From Plantago ovata (lineage: Eukaryota; Streptophyta; Magnoliopsida; Lamiales; Plantaginaceae), in assembly GCA_028274465.1 (NCBI GenBank), contig CM051458.1, positions 70,898,885-70,962,884 of the forward strand: DNA of 64,000 nt, given 5' to 3'. Shown one piece after another: positions 1 through 10,539 of the stretch (position 1 is its first letter; each line of letters opens with the position of its first letter). Under the pieces are notes generated by a model. The model did no database searches. It worked only from the letters and a program-made list of their open reading frames with translations, and was not told where the DNA came from. The position numbers and the translations under genes are program-made.

Positions 1-917
1 TCGAATATATTTTATAGGCAACTAAGAATCATATGAAGGGATTTGCAGCAAGATTGAATCATCAATCTCATGTAAGCATAAACATAACCCATAGCATGCA
101 TATCTACATTCTACCACCAACACAAAAGATTTAGCTACTCATATTCATCAACACATGACATCATTCATATAATATAATGAATTCATCATATCAAACTACA
201 AGACAAGAGAGTGATACAAGTTACCACCAAAGCTGTCACTACGGTGGAAAGCAAAGAAAACCTCTCCGTAGATGATTACAAAGGATGAATCCCAATCAAA
301 ACCTTGAATCCCAAGCTAAAATACAAAGTAATCTGAATATCTCTCTGAGTTTTGGGGGCTTAGGAGCTCTCCAAAACGAAGTTTACACAGTTCCAAAATA
401 TTCAAAAAATGATCAAAGATCAAGATCTAAGAAGGAAAATCCAAAAACGTAACCGCTGCCAACGGACCGCTTGGAGAAAGCCAAGCGGAGCGCGTGGCAA
501 GCGAAGCGCTTCGGCACTCCAAGCGCTTCGCTTGGCTTCTGTGCCAAAGCTCCGGGAAATTGAAGCGGAGCGCTTCACATTCCAGGCGCTTAGCTTGGCT
601 CCTGGCCAATTTGTTTCTTCAAGCTCAATCTTTTGCCCTCGCATGGCCCTCGGGTGCCTTGGACTCAATCCTTCTCGATGCTTATTGAAGCTCAAACACT
701 TACGAACAAGCCAGGAGATTGGGGAACTTCACGGGCCGTCTTTTCCATCAAAGGGCTCGTTTTAGCCCAAAAACAACCGTTTCGTACCTAAGTGCCTAAA
801 AAATGCAGAAACCACAAAACGTGAAACACATTCTACAAACTAACCAAAAACAAAGGCTAAAGATAGCAAAAGAAGGTGAAAAAAGACAAGATGAACGCGT
901 CAAAAATACGTTCATCA
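1..917 (-). mobile_element. Family A LTR (A0), 3' LTR truncated by window edge
   Basis: The stretch is collinear with the LTRs of the complete family-A element at 5797-7195 and ends with the same terminus (CGTTCATCA, element start TGATGAACG on the minus strand). It is a minus-strand 3' LTR, because the polypurine tract and conserved 3' internal region follow at higher coordinates. It holds the family-A palindrome array at about 465-600. Compared with A1 it carries many one-base insertions and deletions, either decay or poor consensus near the gap. Short reading frames here are not coding. Confidence 0.9.
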
Positions 918-1411
918 AACTCCCCAAACCAAACCTTGCTTGTCCTCAAGCAACAAACTATCCTGAATGTGCAACCAAAAGGAGTCTCTGCCAAGTAAGA
1001 TGAACTAATCTATTGAATCTACAAATGCTTATGAACAAAACCAATGTGGCATGACATGCAAGTAGGTTGAAGTATGCCTCGATGTGCGAATATACACATC
1101 TCAAGTGCACTTGGTTAAACAAGGAGTCTCTCTCGTAACATCTTCTACCTGGACCTGGTCAGTGACGACACAATGATGCATGCTATACATACCTACAATT
1201 GCCCCGTGCCTATGAAACCGAGGGTACTTACTTCTGTTCACCAAGCGAGACTTTTCCTCAAGAGAGGGCCGAACCAATACTATACTGGCTCTCATCAAAT
1301 GGGAGGGTTCCCTTAGAAAGATAACACTCTCCCCTATTCTACCCAGACTCTCAAGAATGAGTCTCTTTCAACAACCACTTATCCTTGAATAGCAAGACGA
1401 GGGTGGTCCAA
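918..1411 (-). mobile_element. A0 internal region next to its 3' LTR
   Basis: This matches A1 7196-7680: polypurine tract (918-930, sense TTTGGGGAG), the hairpin at 936-953, then conserved non-coding sequence including the segment with GTGCCTATGAAACCGAGG. It is cut by the assembly gap. No coding region is supported. Confidence 0.85.
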
Positions 1412-1511
1412 NNNNNNNNNNNNNNNNNNNNNNNNNNNNNNNNNNNNNNNNNNNNNNNNNNNNNNNNNNNNNNNNNNNNNNNNNNNNNNNNNNNNNNNNN
1501 NNNNNNNNNNN
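1412..1511. other. Assembly gap of exactly 100 N
   Basis: One hundred consecutive N. A round 100 is usually a placeholder for a gap of unknown size. The gap joins a minus-strand family-A element to a plus-strand family-B element. The missing pieces include the rest of A0 and the 5' LTR, gag and start of the protease of B1. Confidence 0.98.
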
Positions 1512-2130
1512 AAGGAAGAGAAGGACCTTGGTACGATGAGAGTGAAAGAAGCAAGAGGAATCCAGAGCCACTCCCGTCAAAGTTTGATGTTAAGTCGGGA
1601 TGGTGAACTGAAGATGTCCGTGCCACACTAACACAGGGATCTTACTCGAACGTGCTCCCTTGTGACTGTGTTGAGAAGGAGGTAACCTTGAAAACTATCT
1701 GACCAAAGGGCTATTGTGCACTGGCGGATGGATCCTTAGTGAGACCCGAAGGCGTTGTGAAAAATGTGTTGGTCAAGATTGGTGAAGCATCTGTATACAC
1801 CAATTTGTGTAGTTATTGCCGGCGTCTGCAACTGAAGAACGGGGGATGTCATACTCTTAGGGCAAAACATTCTTGACTACACTACGACTCCGTGATGGAC
1901 ATCTACCAAAGAACTTGCACTATCGAAGTGGATGGCAAGCAACACGTGTTGCAAGCATACCTTCCACCTGAACCGCCTGATATTACTACTCACTACTGTG
2001 GTCTTCAGCTTATATTCTTTCTTATTCACAGGTTCGTGGCATGGAAGGAAATCAAGGAAGGGGAAGCCTAGTACCTGCAGAAAGAAGAGATAGGCGTGGA
2101 CAGGAGTCGAGTCAAAGACTTTAAACATGG
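1512..2130 (+). pseudogene. Decayed retroviral-type aspartic protease of B1
   Basis: Piecewise translation matches the protease of B2 (21660-22258) and B3: the acidic linker with PLPQSFDV, the active-site neighbourhood around 1625-1665, the segment LADGSLVRPEGVVKNVLVKI near 1720-1790, and the tail with IYQRTC near 1900-1925. Many single-base insertions and deletions break the frame, and the catalytic DTG region is interrupted. It may be genuinely dead, or the breaks may be uncorrected sequencing errors beside the gap. It ends shortly before the conserved hairpin at 2136-2153. Confidence 0.8.
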
Positions 2131-2135
2131 CGGTA

Positions 2136-3643
2136 TCCGGGAGGCAACACGGAGATTTATCGCTTCTTTACGCTTTAGATTTTATCTCACGAGTTTGATT
2201 AGTATTATAGGTCACTTATAGACAACATTAGCTCTCACCTTGGATCCACTTTCGACGTTCGGGACGAGCGACGACGTTCAGGTTTGGGGAGGAGGTTATC
2301 GTGGTTATCTCTATACTTATCTTGCTTATGATAAACTCGTGAAATTTTTTGCATTTGCACGTTTACTGCTTTCCTAGGATAGTCTTGCATGTTTTATATG
2401 GAGTTTATTGCCGAAGTTTTTGAACTTTTTTATTGGGTAGATCAACCATATGCCATTATCGTATGCTTCATCTCTATGAATTTGTTTGAGGTTTTCTCGC
2501 TGGATTGTCACATTTATGTATTGCACTTAGTTAAGCATGGTAGCTCGACATCACTAGTGGTGTTTTCTCTACTGCGTTCACGAAGGCCTTTATAATAGGA
2601 TGATGCATGTTAGGGTCTTATGGTTGTTTTCCCGAGTAATTATGTACCTAAGAGGGCACAAGTCTTCACATGCTTGAGATTGCTAATGCCTAGGAAGGGG
2701 TAGTGTGAGGTTGTGTGATCCTTTGTTAATAACCTATTCTTCCGATAGGTTTGGGGAGGGTTACACCATCATTAGACTTGTTTCTTTTTCATTTTCGTAT
2801 CGTGAGTTTATTTTCCTTTTCGTAAATTTTGTACTCCAACCTATTCTTTCGAATAGGTTGGGGAAGTCGTGTGAGTCATTTTGCTTTCTCTTTTTGTTAT
2901 GCTACTGCTGGCTAAAAAATCGGAAAAAAAAAAGAAGAAAGAAAATTCCAGAAAAAAAGAGAAGAAGGAAAAGAAAGGAAAAAAAAAAAAGAATTGGAGA
3001 GAAAAAAAGAAGACCCCAAAAAACCAAAGAAGGGTCCAAAAAGAAAGCCAAATAGCAGTTTAGCAAAGTTTGAGTCTTTTCCATTTTTCGTATTGTTCGT
3101 AATCGTGTTTTTTGTATTTTTATCTTTTTTTGTCTTGAGGTCATCTGTTCTAGACCACCCTCGTCCAGCCATTCAGGAAGTGTGAATAGCTTAAGACTTT
3201 ACTTGAGATAGGGGTAGAATAGGGGAGTGTTATCTTTTATAGGGAACCCTCCTTCGTTTGATGAGAGCCAGTACTGGTTCGACATCTTTGAGGGAAAGTC
3301 TTAACATGGTGAACAGCAGTAAGTCCTCAGTTTCATAGGCACGGGGCAACCATTCGTATCTTAGCATGCATCATTACGTCGTACTGACTAGGTCCAGGTA
3401 GAGAATGTTACGAGAGAACTATCTTGGCTTGACATAAGTGTTTATGTGGATGTGTATAAGTCATCGAGGTATTCTTCATCCTATATTCATGCTTTGATTT
3501 ATAGGTTTTGTTCATATGTTTTTGGTAGATTCAGTAGATTAGTTCATTTTATTTGGCATGAACTCCATTTTGAGTCTTGCATGTTTTTTGTTAGAGTCTA
3601 GCTTAGTTGCTTAAGGACAAGCAAAGGTTCGGTTTTGGGAGTT
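2136..3643 (+). mobile_element. B1 3' non-coding internal region, ORF2 deleted
   Basis: The region begins with the GGGAGGCAAC hairpin motif (2136-2153). About 2160-2340 contains a degenerate internal polypurine module (TTTGGGGAGG near 2285). From about 2350 it matches B2 24895-26228. The B2 leader, intron and ORF2 (about 22340-24880) are absent, so B1 is an internal-deletion derivative. The remainder carries hairpins at 2731-2751 and 2838-2859, an A/G-rich tract at 2917-3052, the terminal hairpin at 3607-3624 and the polypurine tract just before the LTR. Small reading frames in the A/G tract are low-complexity artefacts. Confidence 0.85.
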
Positions 3644-4910
3644 TGATGAATGTGTATTTTACACTTCATTCGAGTCTTTTTCACCTTTTTTGCTATCCTC
3701 TATGTTAATTTAGCTATATTTAGTACATTTTATTAGAATAGTGTCACGTTCCCTTTAGATTTTTTTACAGGTTTTGGTTGAAATTCGGGGATTTCCACCG
3801 GGCAATTATATTGAAGTTGATAGGAATTGGTGTTCCAGAAGCCTATTTGGAATATCTGAAGGTTTCCGGATAGGATTTGGAGTCTAGGGGGTCGAATCTG
3901 GAGTTAGAAGGCCACTAGAAGTCAGAAACCGAGTCCGAAAAGGTGAAGAATCCAAAACCGCGTCGAAAAACGCGGAATTCCGCGAAAATAACGGGGGCGA
4001 ACCGCCGCCGGACAGTATGGGCGAACCCCCCAGATTAAATTCAGGGCCTATATATAGTGCTCAGTTTTCCTCGCGAAATCATATCTTTCCAGACCTACTT
4101 TCTCACCTCTCTATAATTTTAGGTAGGAACTTCCCGGGGCCTGTCTGGAGTTCTGTAGCTTAGGGGATTTTTTTCATAGCAGTTTGGAGCTTGTAGGACG
4201 GCTATCATCCGGAACTGACACCTTCTGTAACTTTTGTAGCTTACATTTTTGGATGCGACTTATTTTATATTCTTTCAACATGTTTTCTTCTAGGATTCCT
4301 GGATTGCATGCCTATTATGAGTAGCTAAATTTATCATGGGGGGGAGGATGGAATTCCTAGCGAGGGAAGATAATCATGCTAATGGCTATATCGCGCAGGA
4401 TACTACCCGTGTCAGGCTTTATTTCGTTGGTCAGTTGGTAACCAAAATTCTCGTATGTTGTATGATTATTATGCACAATTGGGCACTAGTCGACCATCAA
4501 CCAATTACTTCGGAGTGTTGAATAATTACGGAACACAGTAGGACAATCGTGATTGACTAGTCAGACCAAATTATCTTCGTAGTGCTTAAGGCTTGCAACA
4601 GGACACTAGATTGATTCAAAGATCTCTATGCAAGAAGAGGAATTTATGTGATTATCGACCCATTATGTTCAGAAGGACCATACTATCACCAATCTCCATT
4701 ATCTTCTAGAAAAAACCCCCTATTGCTATCTGTTTGCCTGTTTTTATATTCTAAAGTAGATTTGATAAAGCTAGTTATAGTCTGAGCAGAACGACACTCG
4801 AGTCATTCTACACTACACTAACGTTTTCGTTGTAGTTGTGGATTGCCTTTGGCTAATAACAAATTAGTTGACTGAACCTGAAACCGGGACCGACAAACTC
4901 GCGTTCATCA
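3644..4910 (+). mobile_element. B1 3' LTR
   Basis: It runs from TGATGAATGTG to GTTCATCA, the termini of the B2 LTRs, and is about 1.27 kb long. A TATA box (TATATATAG) is at 4049-4057, with a decayed GGGGCG palindrome just upstream (about 3990-4025). The preceding purine tract identifies it as the 3' LTR of a plus-strand element. It directly abuts another B-type LTR fragment. Confidence 0.9.
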
Positions 4911-5706
4911 CACACCAGGCGAATCGCCCGGTGTGTGTGGTCCTTCGCCCCACACAATTCGAATGCCTATATATAGTTGCTCAGTTTTCTCCAGTTTTCA
5001 CTTTTCCAGACTTTTTCTCCCACCTTCTCTGTAGTTTAGGTAGGAATTTCCCAGAGCCTGTTGGGAGTTCTTGCTTAGGAGATACTTTTTCTTAGCAGTT
5101 GGAGCTTGTAAGATCGCGATTCCGTCAGGATTGACAACCTTCGGTAACATTGTATCTTACAGTTTTTCTACTTATTTTTTATATCTTTCATCATGTTTTC
5201 ATTCATTCGTGGTAATGTTTCTGTTGATTGCATGCAACTATGAGTAGCTAACGTCTCGTGTGATAGTATGTGATTCTTACGAAGGTTGAGTAATTATGCT
5301 AAGGGCTATATCGCGCATTATACTCTGAGTTATTGCTTTATTTCTTTGATCTATCTAAATCTATATCTTCGTAGTGTTGAATAATTACGGAACACAATGG
5401 GACAATTCATTGATCAAAGATCTCCATGCAAGACCGAGGAATTTACGCATGATTATTAACCCGTTATGCTTTGAAGGACCATACTATCACCAATCTCCAT
5501 TATCTGTTAAGAAAAACCTTTGCTAAGTCGTCTGCTGTTTTATATTCTTAAGTTAAATTAGATAAAGCTAGTTATAGTCCTTAGAGATCGACACTCGAGG
5601 TTATCTATCTACTGCTACACTACGGTTTTCGTTGTAGTTGTGAATTGCCTTTGGCTAAATACAAATTTATTTGATTCGTTGGAACCCGACATCCAAACGT
5701 TCATCA
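4911..5706 (+). mobile_element. Truncated B-type LTR of another subfamily
   Basis: The fragment starts within U3, just before a TATA box (4968-4976), and ends CGTTCATCA. It matches B LTRs downstream of the TATA box, but its last 35 bp differ and resemble the LTR end at 60379-60415. B1 appears to have inserted into this LTR, with the missing U3 beyond the gap. The 3' end abuts gypsy pol sequence at 5707, so this LTR's own element inserted into the F element. Confidence 0.8.
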
Positions 5707-5796
5707 GGCTTCAACTTTCTCGAAGCATATACTATCACCTTTTCCTGTTGCATCAGTACACAACCCAAACCTTCCTTTGAAGCATTAGTGTAAATG
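5707..5796 (-). pseudogene. Ty3/gypsy pol fragment (RNase H start) of element F
   Basis: The minus strand reads a peptide with NASKEGLGCVLMQQ and YASRKLK, the typical beginning of gypsy RNase H. It continues the reading frame that ends at 15610 (…NFLVY), on the other side of A1. The flanking pentamer GTAAA at 5792-5796 is repeated at 15610-15614. The rest of RNase H and integrase is cut off at 5706 by the B-type LTR. Confidence 0.85.
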
Positions 5797-7195
5797 ATGA
5801 TGTCGTTTTTCACCAATTAAATTTGTTTTAAAAGCCTAAGAACACTTATCACTACACAAACTAGAGTGCAATGGCAAGTTGTCCCCGAGTGTCGTTCTCT
5901 CGGGACCTAACGTGGTTTTGCTTGGGGTTTTTGCAAGCAATTTCAGTCAACGAGTTCAAAGTTTGATAGAATCGTTTCCTTTGAACAATAGTAACGAGAA
6001 ATCAGATTTATGTAAACAAGATTGGAAAACGGTTGGTGGTAGAAATCAAATACACATGCATGGGTTACGTATATGCTCACAAGTTCAGTGCGTAGAACCT
6101 TCGATCAAGTCTGCTAAGCAACTTGTCTAGGCAAATTTAAGACACACATCATGAAAGATCACTATCAATAATTTAGAGGTGCTTGTCACCAACACCATTA
6201 TCTAGCATGCTGCAAATCTCTAACATACAACCCTATAGCTTTCATTGACCAAGAGTTTGTCACTATACTCAATTCGAATATATTTTATAGGCAACTAAGA
6301 ATCATATGAAGGGATTTGCAGCAAGATTGAATCACAGTCTCATGTAAGCATAAACATAACCCATAGCATGCATATTCTACATTCTACCACCAACACAAAA
6401 GATTTAGCTACTCATATTCATCAACATAGACATCAATTCATATGAATAATAATTGGAATTCATCATATCAAACTACAAGACAAGAGAGTGATACAAGTTA
6501 CCACCAAAGCTGTCACTACGGTGGAAAGCAAAGAAAACCTCTCCGTAGATGATTACAAAGGATGAATCCTCAATCAAAACCTTGAATCCCAAGCTAAAAT
6601 ACAAAGAAATCTGAATATTCTCTGAGTTTGGGGCTTAGGAGCTCTCCAAAACGAAGTTACACTTCCAAAGATATTCAAAAAATGATCAGAGATCAGATCT
6701 AAGAAGGAAAATCCAAAAACGTAACCGCTGCCAAGCGGACCGCTTGGAGAAGCCAAGCGGAGCGCTTGGCAAGCGAAACGCTTCGGGCACTCCAAGCGCT
6801 TCGCTTGGCTTCTGTGCCAAAGCTCCTGGAAATTGAAGCGAAGCGCTTCACTATTCCAGGCGCTTAGCTTGGCTCCTGGGCAGATTTTTGTCTTCAAAGC
6901 TCAATCTTTTTGCCCTCGCATGGCCCTCGGGTGCCTTGGACTCATCCTTCTCGATGCTTATTGAAGCTCAAACACTTACGAACAAGCCACGGAGATTGGG
7001 GAACTTCAACGGGGCCGTCTTTTCCATCAAAGGGCTCGTTTTTAGCTCCAAAAACACCGTTTCGTACCTAAGTGCCTAAAAATGCAGAAAACACAAAACG
7101 TGACACAATCTACAAAACTAACCAAAAAACAAGGCTAAAAGATAGCAAAAGAAGGTGAAAAAGACAAGATGAACGCGTCAAAAATACGTTCATCA
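5797..7195 (-). mobile_element. A1 3' LTR
   Basis: It is 1,399 bp, nearly identical to 14220-15609, with the palindrome array at 6725-6885. The polypurine tract adjoins at 7196. A few one-base differences from the 5' LTR are visible, which suggests a fairly recent insertion. Confidence 0.93.
6725..6885 (-). repeat. CAAGCG-type palindrome array in A1 3' LTR
   Basis: Five to six near-perfect palindromes of about 17 bp, such as CCAAGCGGACCGCTTGG and CCAAGCGGAGCGCTTGG, are packed in about 150 bp. The same array occurs at about 465-600, 15150-15290, 51825-51965 and 57140-57290. Confidence 0.9.
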
Positions 7196-7232
7196 AACTC
7201 CCCAAACCAAACCTTTGCTTGTCCTCAAGCAA
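7196..7232 (-). promoter_or_regulatory. A1 3' polypurine tract and terminal hairpin
   Basis: In element sense the hairpin TTGCTTG-AGGA-CAAGCAA (7215-7232) is followed by a purine-rich stretch with TTTGGGGAG that touches the LTR. The tract primes plus-strand DNA synthesis in LTR elements. The hairpin is conserved in all A and B copies here. Confidence 0.85.
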
Positions 7233-7779
7233 CAAACTAACCTGAATGCAACACAAAAGGAGTCTCATGCCAAGTAAGATGAACTAATCTAATGAATCTA
7301 CCAAATGCTTATGAACAAGACCATATGTGCATGACATGCAAGTAGGTTGAAGTATGCCTCGATTGCGAATATACACATTCTCAAGTGCACTTGGTTAAAC
7401 AAAGGAGTCTCTCGTAACATCTTCTACCTGGACCTGGTCAGTGACGACACAATGATGCATGCTATCATACTACAATTGCCCGTGCCTATGAAACCGAGGA
7501 CTTACTTCTGTTCACCAAGTGAGACTTTTCCTCAAGAGAGGGCGAACCAATACTGGCTCTCATCAAATGAAGGAGGGTTCCCTTAGAAAGATAACACTCC
7601 CCTATTCTACCCAGACTCTCAAGAATGAGTCTCTTTCAACCACTTCTTGAATAGCAAGACGAGGGTGGTCAAGAACAAGCCTTGGACGAAGGCGACACGA
7701 AACAAAAGATAGGATTTACAACTCGATAACTTCACAACAACAAAATATTTACATGACACTTGACACTTTACTAGACTGC

Positions 7780-7875
7780 TTTTGGCTTGCAACGACCCTT
7801 CTTTTGCTTTAGGGTCTTATTCTTTATTTTCTTTCTTCCCCTTTTTTTATTTTCTTTTCTCTTTTTTTTCTTCTT

Positions 7876-7914
<39 letters not shown>

Positions 7915-7930
7915 CTTTTTTTATAGGGGC
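7780..7930 (-). repeat. Homopurine tract (long poly-T on plus strand)
   Basis: About 130 bp are almost purely pyrimidine on the plus strand, including a T run of about 45. The same position in A2 (52870-52980), B1, B2 and B4 is also a purine tract, so it is a conserved element feature and not random slippage. Reading frames across it are artefacts. Confidence 0.85.
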
Positions 7931-7965
7931 AAGCAGCAGTACTATGTGTCAAAAACACCTCCCCA

Positions 7966-8173
7966 AACCTATTCGAGAGAATAGGTTTGAGCACAAAGAC
8001 GAAAAGGAAAAAAGAAAGACTCTTTACAAAGACACCTCCCCAAACCTATTCGAAAGAATAGGTTGGGACACAAAACAAGAAGAAAAAGAAAAGGAAACTT
8101 TACAACGACTCAAAGACGAAAGACAAGATCAACGAAGCAACCCCCTCCCCAAACCTATTCGATAGAATAGGTT
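7966..8173 (-). repeat. Three hairpins AACCTATTC/GAATAGGTT, each before a purine tract
   Basis: Perfect 9-bp stems with 4-base loops lie at 7966-7987, 8043-8064 and 8152-8173. In element sense each is followed by T1-3GGGGAGG or a close variant. The stem is invariant but the loops differ. A2 has the same three, and B elements have two. Confidence 0.9.
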
Positions 8174-8654
8174 AATACAAGGAATCGCACACCTCACACT
8201 ACCTCCTTCCTAGGCATTTGGCAATCTCGAATCGAGGTGAAGAACTTGTCGCCTCTTACGTACATACTTACACGGGTTACAACCATAGACTCTAACATGC
8301 ATCATTTCATAAGGCCATCGTGATCCGCAGCAGAAGAAACACCACTCAAGGTGATGTCGAGACTACTAAGCTTAACTAGTGCACATGCGAATGTGACAAA
8401 CCAAGCGAGACAAGCCTCAAACTACTTGCAAAGTGATGCAACATATGATCAATGGTCATAAACACTTAGTCTACTCAATAAAAAAGTTCAAAAGACTTGG
8501 CAATAAACTCCACACACAACAACGTGCAACAACTAATCTAGGGATGATATGCATGCAAAAAATTGAAAAAACACGACAAATCACATGAACTTGAGTAAAA
8601 TCAGGCATGTACGAACCACACAAGCACATAGTACTGAAAATCCAATACCCCCTC

Positions 8655-8688
8655 CCCAAACCTAAACTTTTGCTCGTCCTCGAGCAAA
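8655..8688 (-). promoter_or_regulatory. Internal polypurine-like module with hairpin in A1
   Basis: In element sense, TTTGCTCGAGGACGAGCAAA (8 bp stem, AGGA loop, 8669-8688) is followed by AGTTTAGGTTTGGGGAGGGG. It is a second copy of the terminal hairpin-plus-PPT arrangement, lying between ORF2 and the other hairpins. It could act as an internal plus-strand primer (inference). Confidence 0.7.
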
Positions 8689-8854
8689 GAAAAGTTGAAA
8701 GAAAAGGAAAAATTGGATTGAAAGTACACTTCCCTGAGATAAAGGTTCGTGTCCAATCTCCTATATATGAGTAGTACCTGAAAGGACTCAAGAAACAAGT
8801 GAAAACGGGTGCGCAAAGGTGAGAAGAATGGAAAAACGAGGAAACTCCGGGTTC

Positions 8855-8980
8855 AGGGTCCAAGCGGAGCGCTTGGGAGTCTCCAGGCGCTCCCCTTGAA
8901 TTTCTAGGAAGTTGCAAAACTTCCTGGAATTTGAAGCGGACCGCTTGGCCCTTCCAGGCGCTTCGCTTGGACCTGTTTCC
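8855..8980 (-). repeat. Internal CAAGCG-type palindromes downstream of ORF2
   Basis: The same palindrome type as in the A LTR (AAGCGGAGCGCTT, AAGCGGACCGCTTGG) occurs here, interleaved with an inverted repeat around AGGAAGTT…AACTTCCT. It lies between ORF2 and the internal polypurine module. Confidence 0.85.
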
Positions 8981-9487
8981 AGATTTTCGATGTTTTTCCT
9001 CTCTTAATCACCTAAGGCACCAAGTCAAAAACTAAACTAAACTAATCACGACAAAAGGCACACAAGCCACAACTACAAAAGCAAATAAAGAGTACAAGAG
9101 TCAAAAGTCATAGCATCATACAACCAAATCGAATTAAAAGAGTTTCAACCAACAATAGTAAACGAGCCAAAATAACGATAATATACAAATACTACCGATA
9201 AATGTGGCCCCTGTCGGCTGGTGTCTCTAGTAGGGGTCGTAGGGGGTGTTAGGAAAGTCACTCCCACTACCACCGGTCTGATCATGGAAAGGGTACCCCG
9301 GAATTCGGCGAGCTAAGGCATCCTAGCGGTTCATTGTCTCCTCCTGGTGGGCTCTCCAACGCCTAGTGTCCTCTGCTCGAGCGGCCTCCCAACGCTGATC
9401 AACACGCCCTTGGTAATCATCCCAACGCTGCTCCTCCATCACACGGAAGTCCTCCCACCTCTTGACTTCACGCTCCTCAAATCCCCG

Positions 9488-10534
9488 TTATTGGGTCGAC
9501 TGAGCCTCCAACATGGTGGTTTGGAAGCTACCAAACTGATCGACCAAGATCTGGTTGAACCCCGAGAAGTCGAAGCTTCCTTGTCCGGCCATAGGCGGAG
9601 GTGGAGGAGGTGTCACATGGCGCGTAACCCTCGGTGGCATAGGTTCTCCTTGCTGAGTGCACCAAGCCCCGTGCACCTCATTGTACGTATCAATGTTTAT
9701 GGACTTCTTCGGCTTCTTGTCCAGCACGAGGTCGGGAACTCCGGCCTCCTTGCACATGGCCGTGATCAAGTTACCAAAGGCAAGCTTCCGGTTGGCATTA
9801 CGGCGGCGCTTGAATTCCTCGAAGATGACGACGCCAGGAGTGAGAGGCAAATCATGCAAGAGAGAATGGACTAGGACTCCGTAATAGGACTGAACCTCGG
9901 AATCATGAGTGCTACGGATCAGATTGGCTTGAACGAACTTCAACATCATCCTTGCCTCGAAGGTGAGATCGTTGTGGCGCAAAATCCGAGGTGGCTCCTC
10001 AGGCAATTCATAATCATCCACGGTAATGCCATTCAGTACCTCCATGGGGTAGTGATCAGACTCCCTGTCGTAGACATAGAGCTCCGCGGGATCAAATCTC
10101 TCGTGGATTTCAGACCGGCGGTTTGGATCCCGCGTCAGTGGCCTATCCAATCTCATGATGAAGCTAGTGATGCTCAAAGGAGTAAACTCGACCCCAACAC
10201 CACGGACGGGGACCTCACCGGTCCGCTCATTGTAGTCCGTGAAGGCAATGTAGAAATCCTCCACTACCGCTTGGTCCCAATTTGGCATGACCTCGCCATA
10301 GTACTTCCAGCCTCGCTCAGTAATGAGCTTGTTGAGCTCTCTGGCGCTATTCAACTCGCTCTCCCCAGCCGTGAAGCGAATGCTCCTCTCGGAAATGTAT
10401 GTGTGCATGTGGGCATGGAAATTCGCTTCGAATTGCCTTGCCCTCCCCGATTGGCGATACTCGCCGGGTGTGGCCGTTTGTTGGGCACTCGAGGTCCCTT
10501 CTCCCCTTGATCTCTTGGATCTTCTTGATTCCAT
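9488..10534 (-). pseudogene. ORF2 of A1 (plant transposon-type protein), C-terminus cut by stop
   Basis: The frame runs from an ATG at 10534 for about 348 residues. The N-terminus is basic (MESRRSKRSRGEG), possibly a nuclear signal. The central part has VPVRGVGVEFTPLSITSF and matches B2 ORF2 (LVRGLIIPWSPEYISSF) in layout. It resembles the plant-specific family annotated as putative plant transposon protein; this assignment is from memory and moderate. Near the end is a run of six prolines. The TAA at 9488-9490 is followed by more than 50 in-frame codons of charged, coiled-coil-like sequence (EEREVKRWEDFRVMEEQRW), with another TAG at 9323-9325. The last part therefore seems lost by mutation, since B2 keeps a comparable Q-rich tail. 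Function is unknown. Confidence 0.75.
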
Positions 10535-10539
10535 TGTAC

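Noticed and set aside
7782..8165. Phe-rich ORF across the poly-T tract (also 52826-53086, 62735-63014, 2705-3063, 25464-25678)
   Set aside because: Translation of a purine/pyrimidine tract; composition-driven, varying between copies.
8471..8917. 148-codon minus-strand ORF, repeated at 53532-53948
   Set aside because: It spans hairpin modules and palindromes in the non-coding 3' region. It is conserved only because the DNA is, and the ends differ between copies.
9905..10510. 201-codon plus-strand ORF opposite A1 ORF2
   Set aside because: Antisense shadow; no homologous open frame opposite B2 ORF2.
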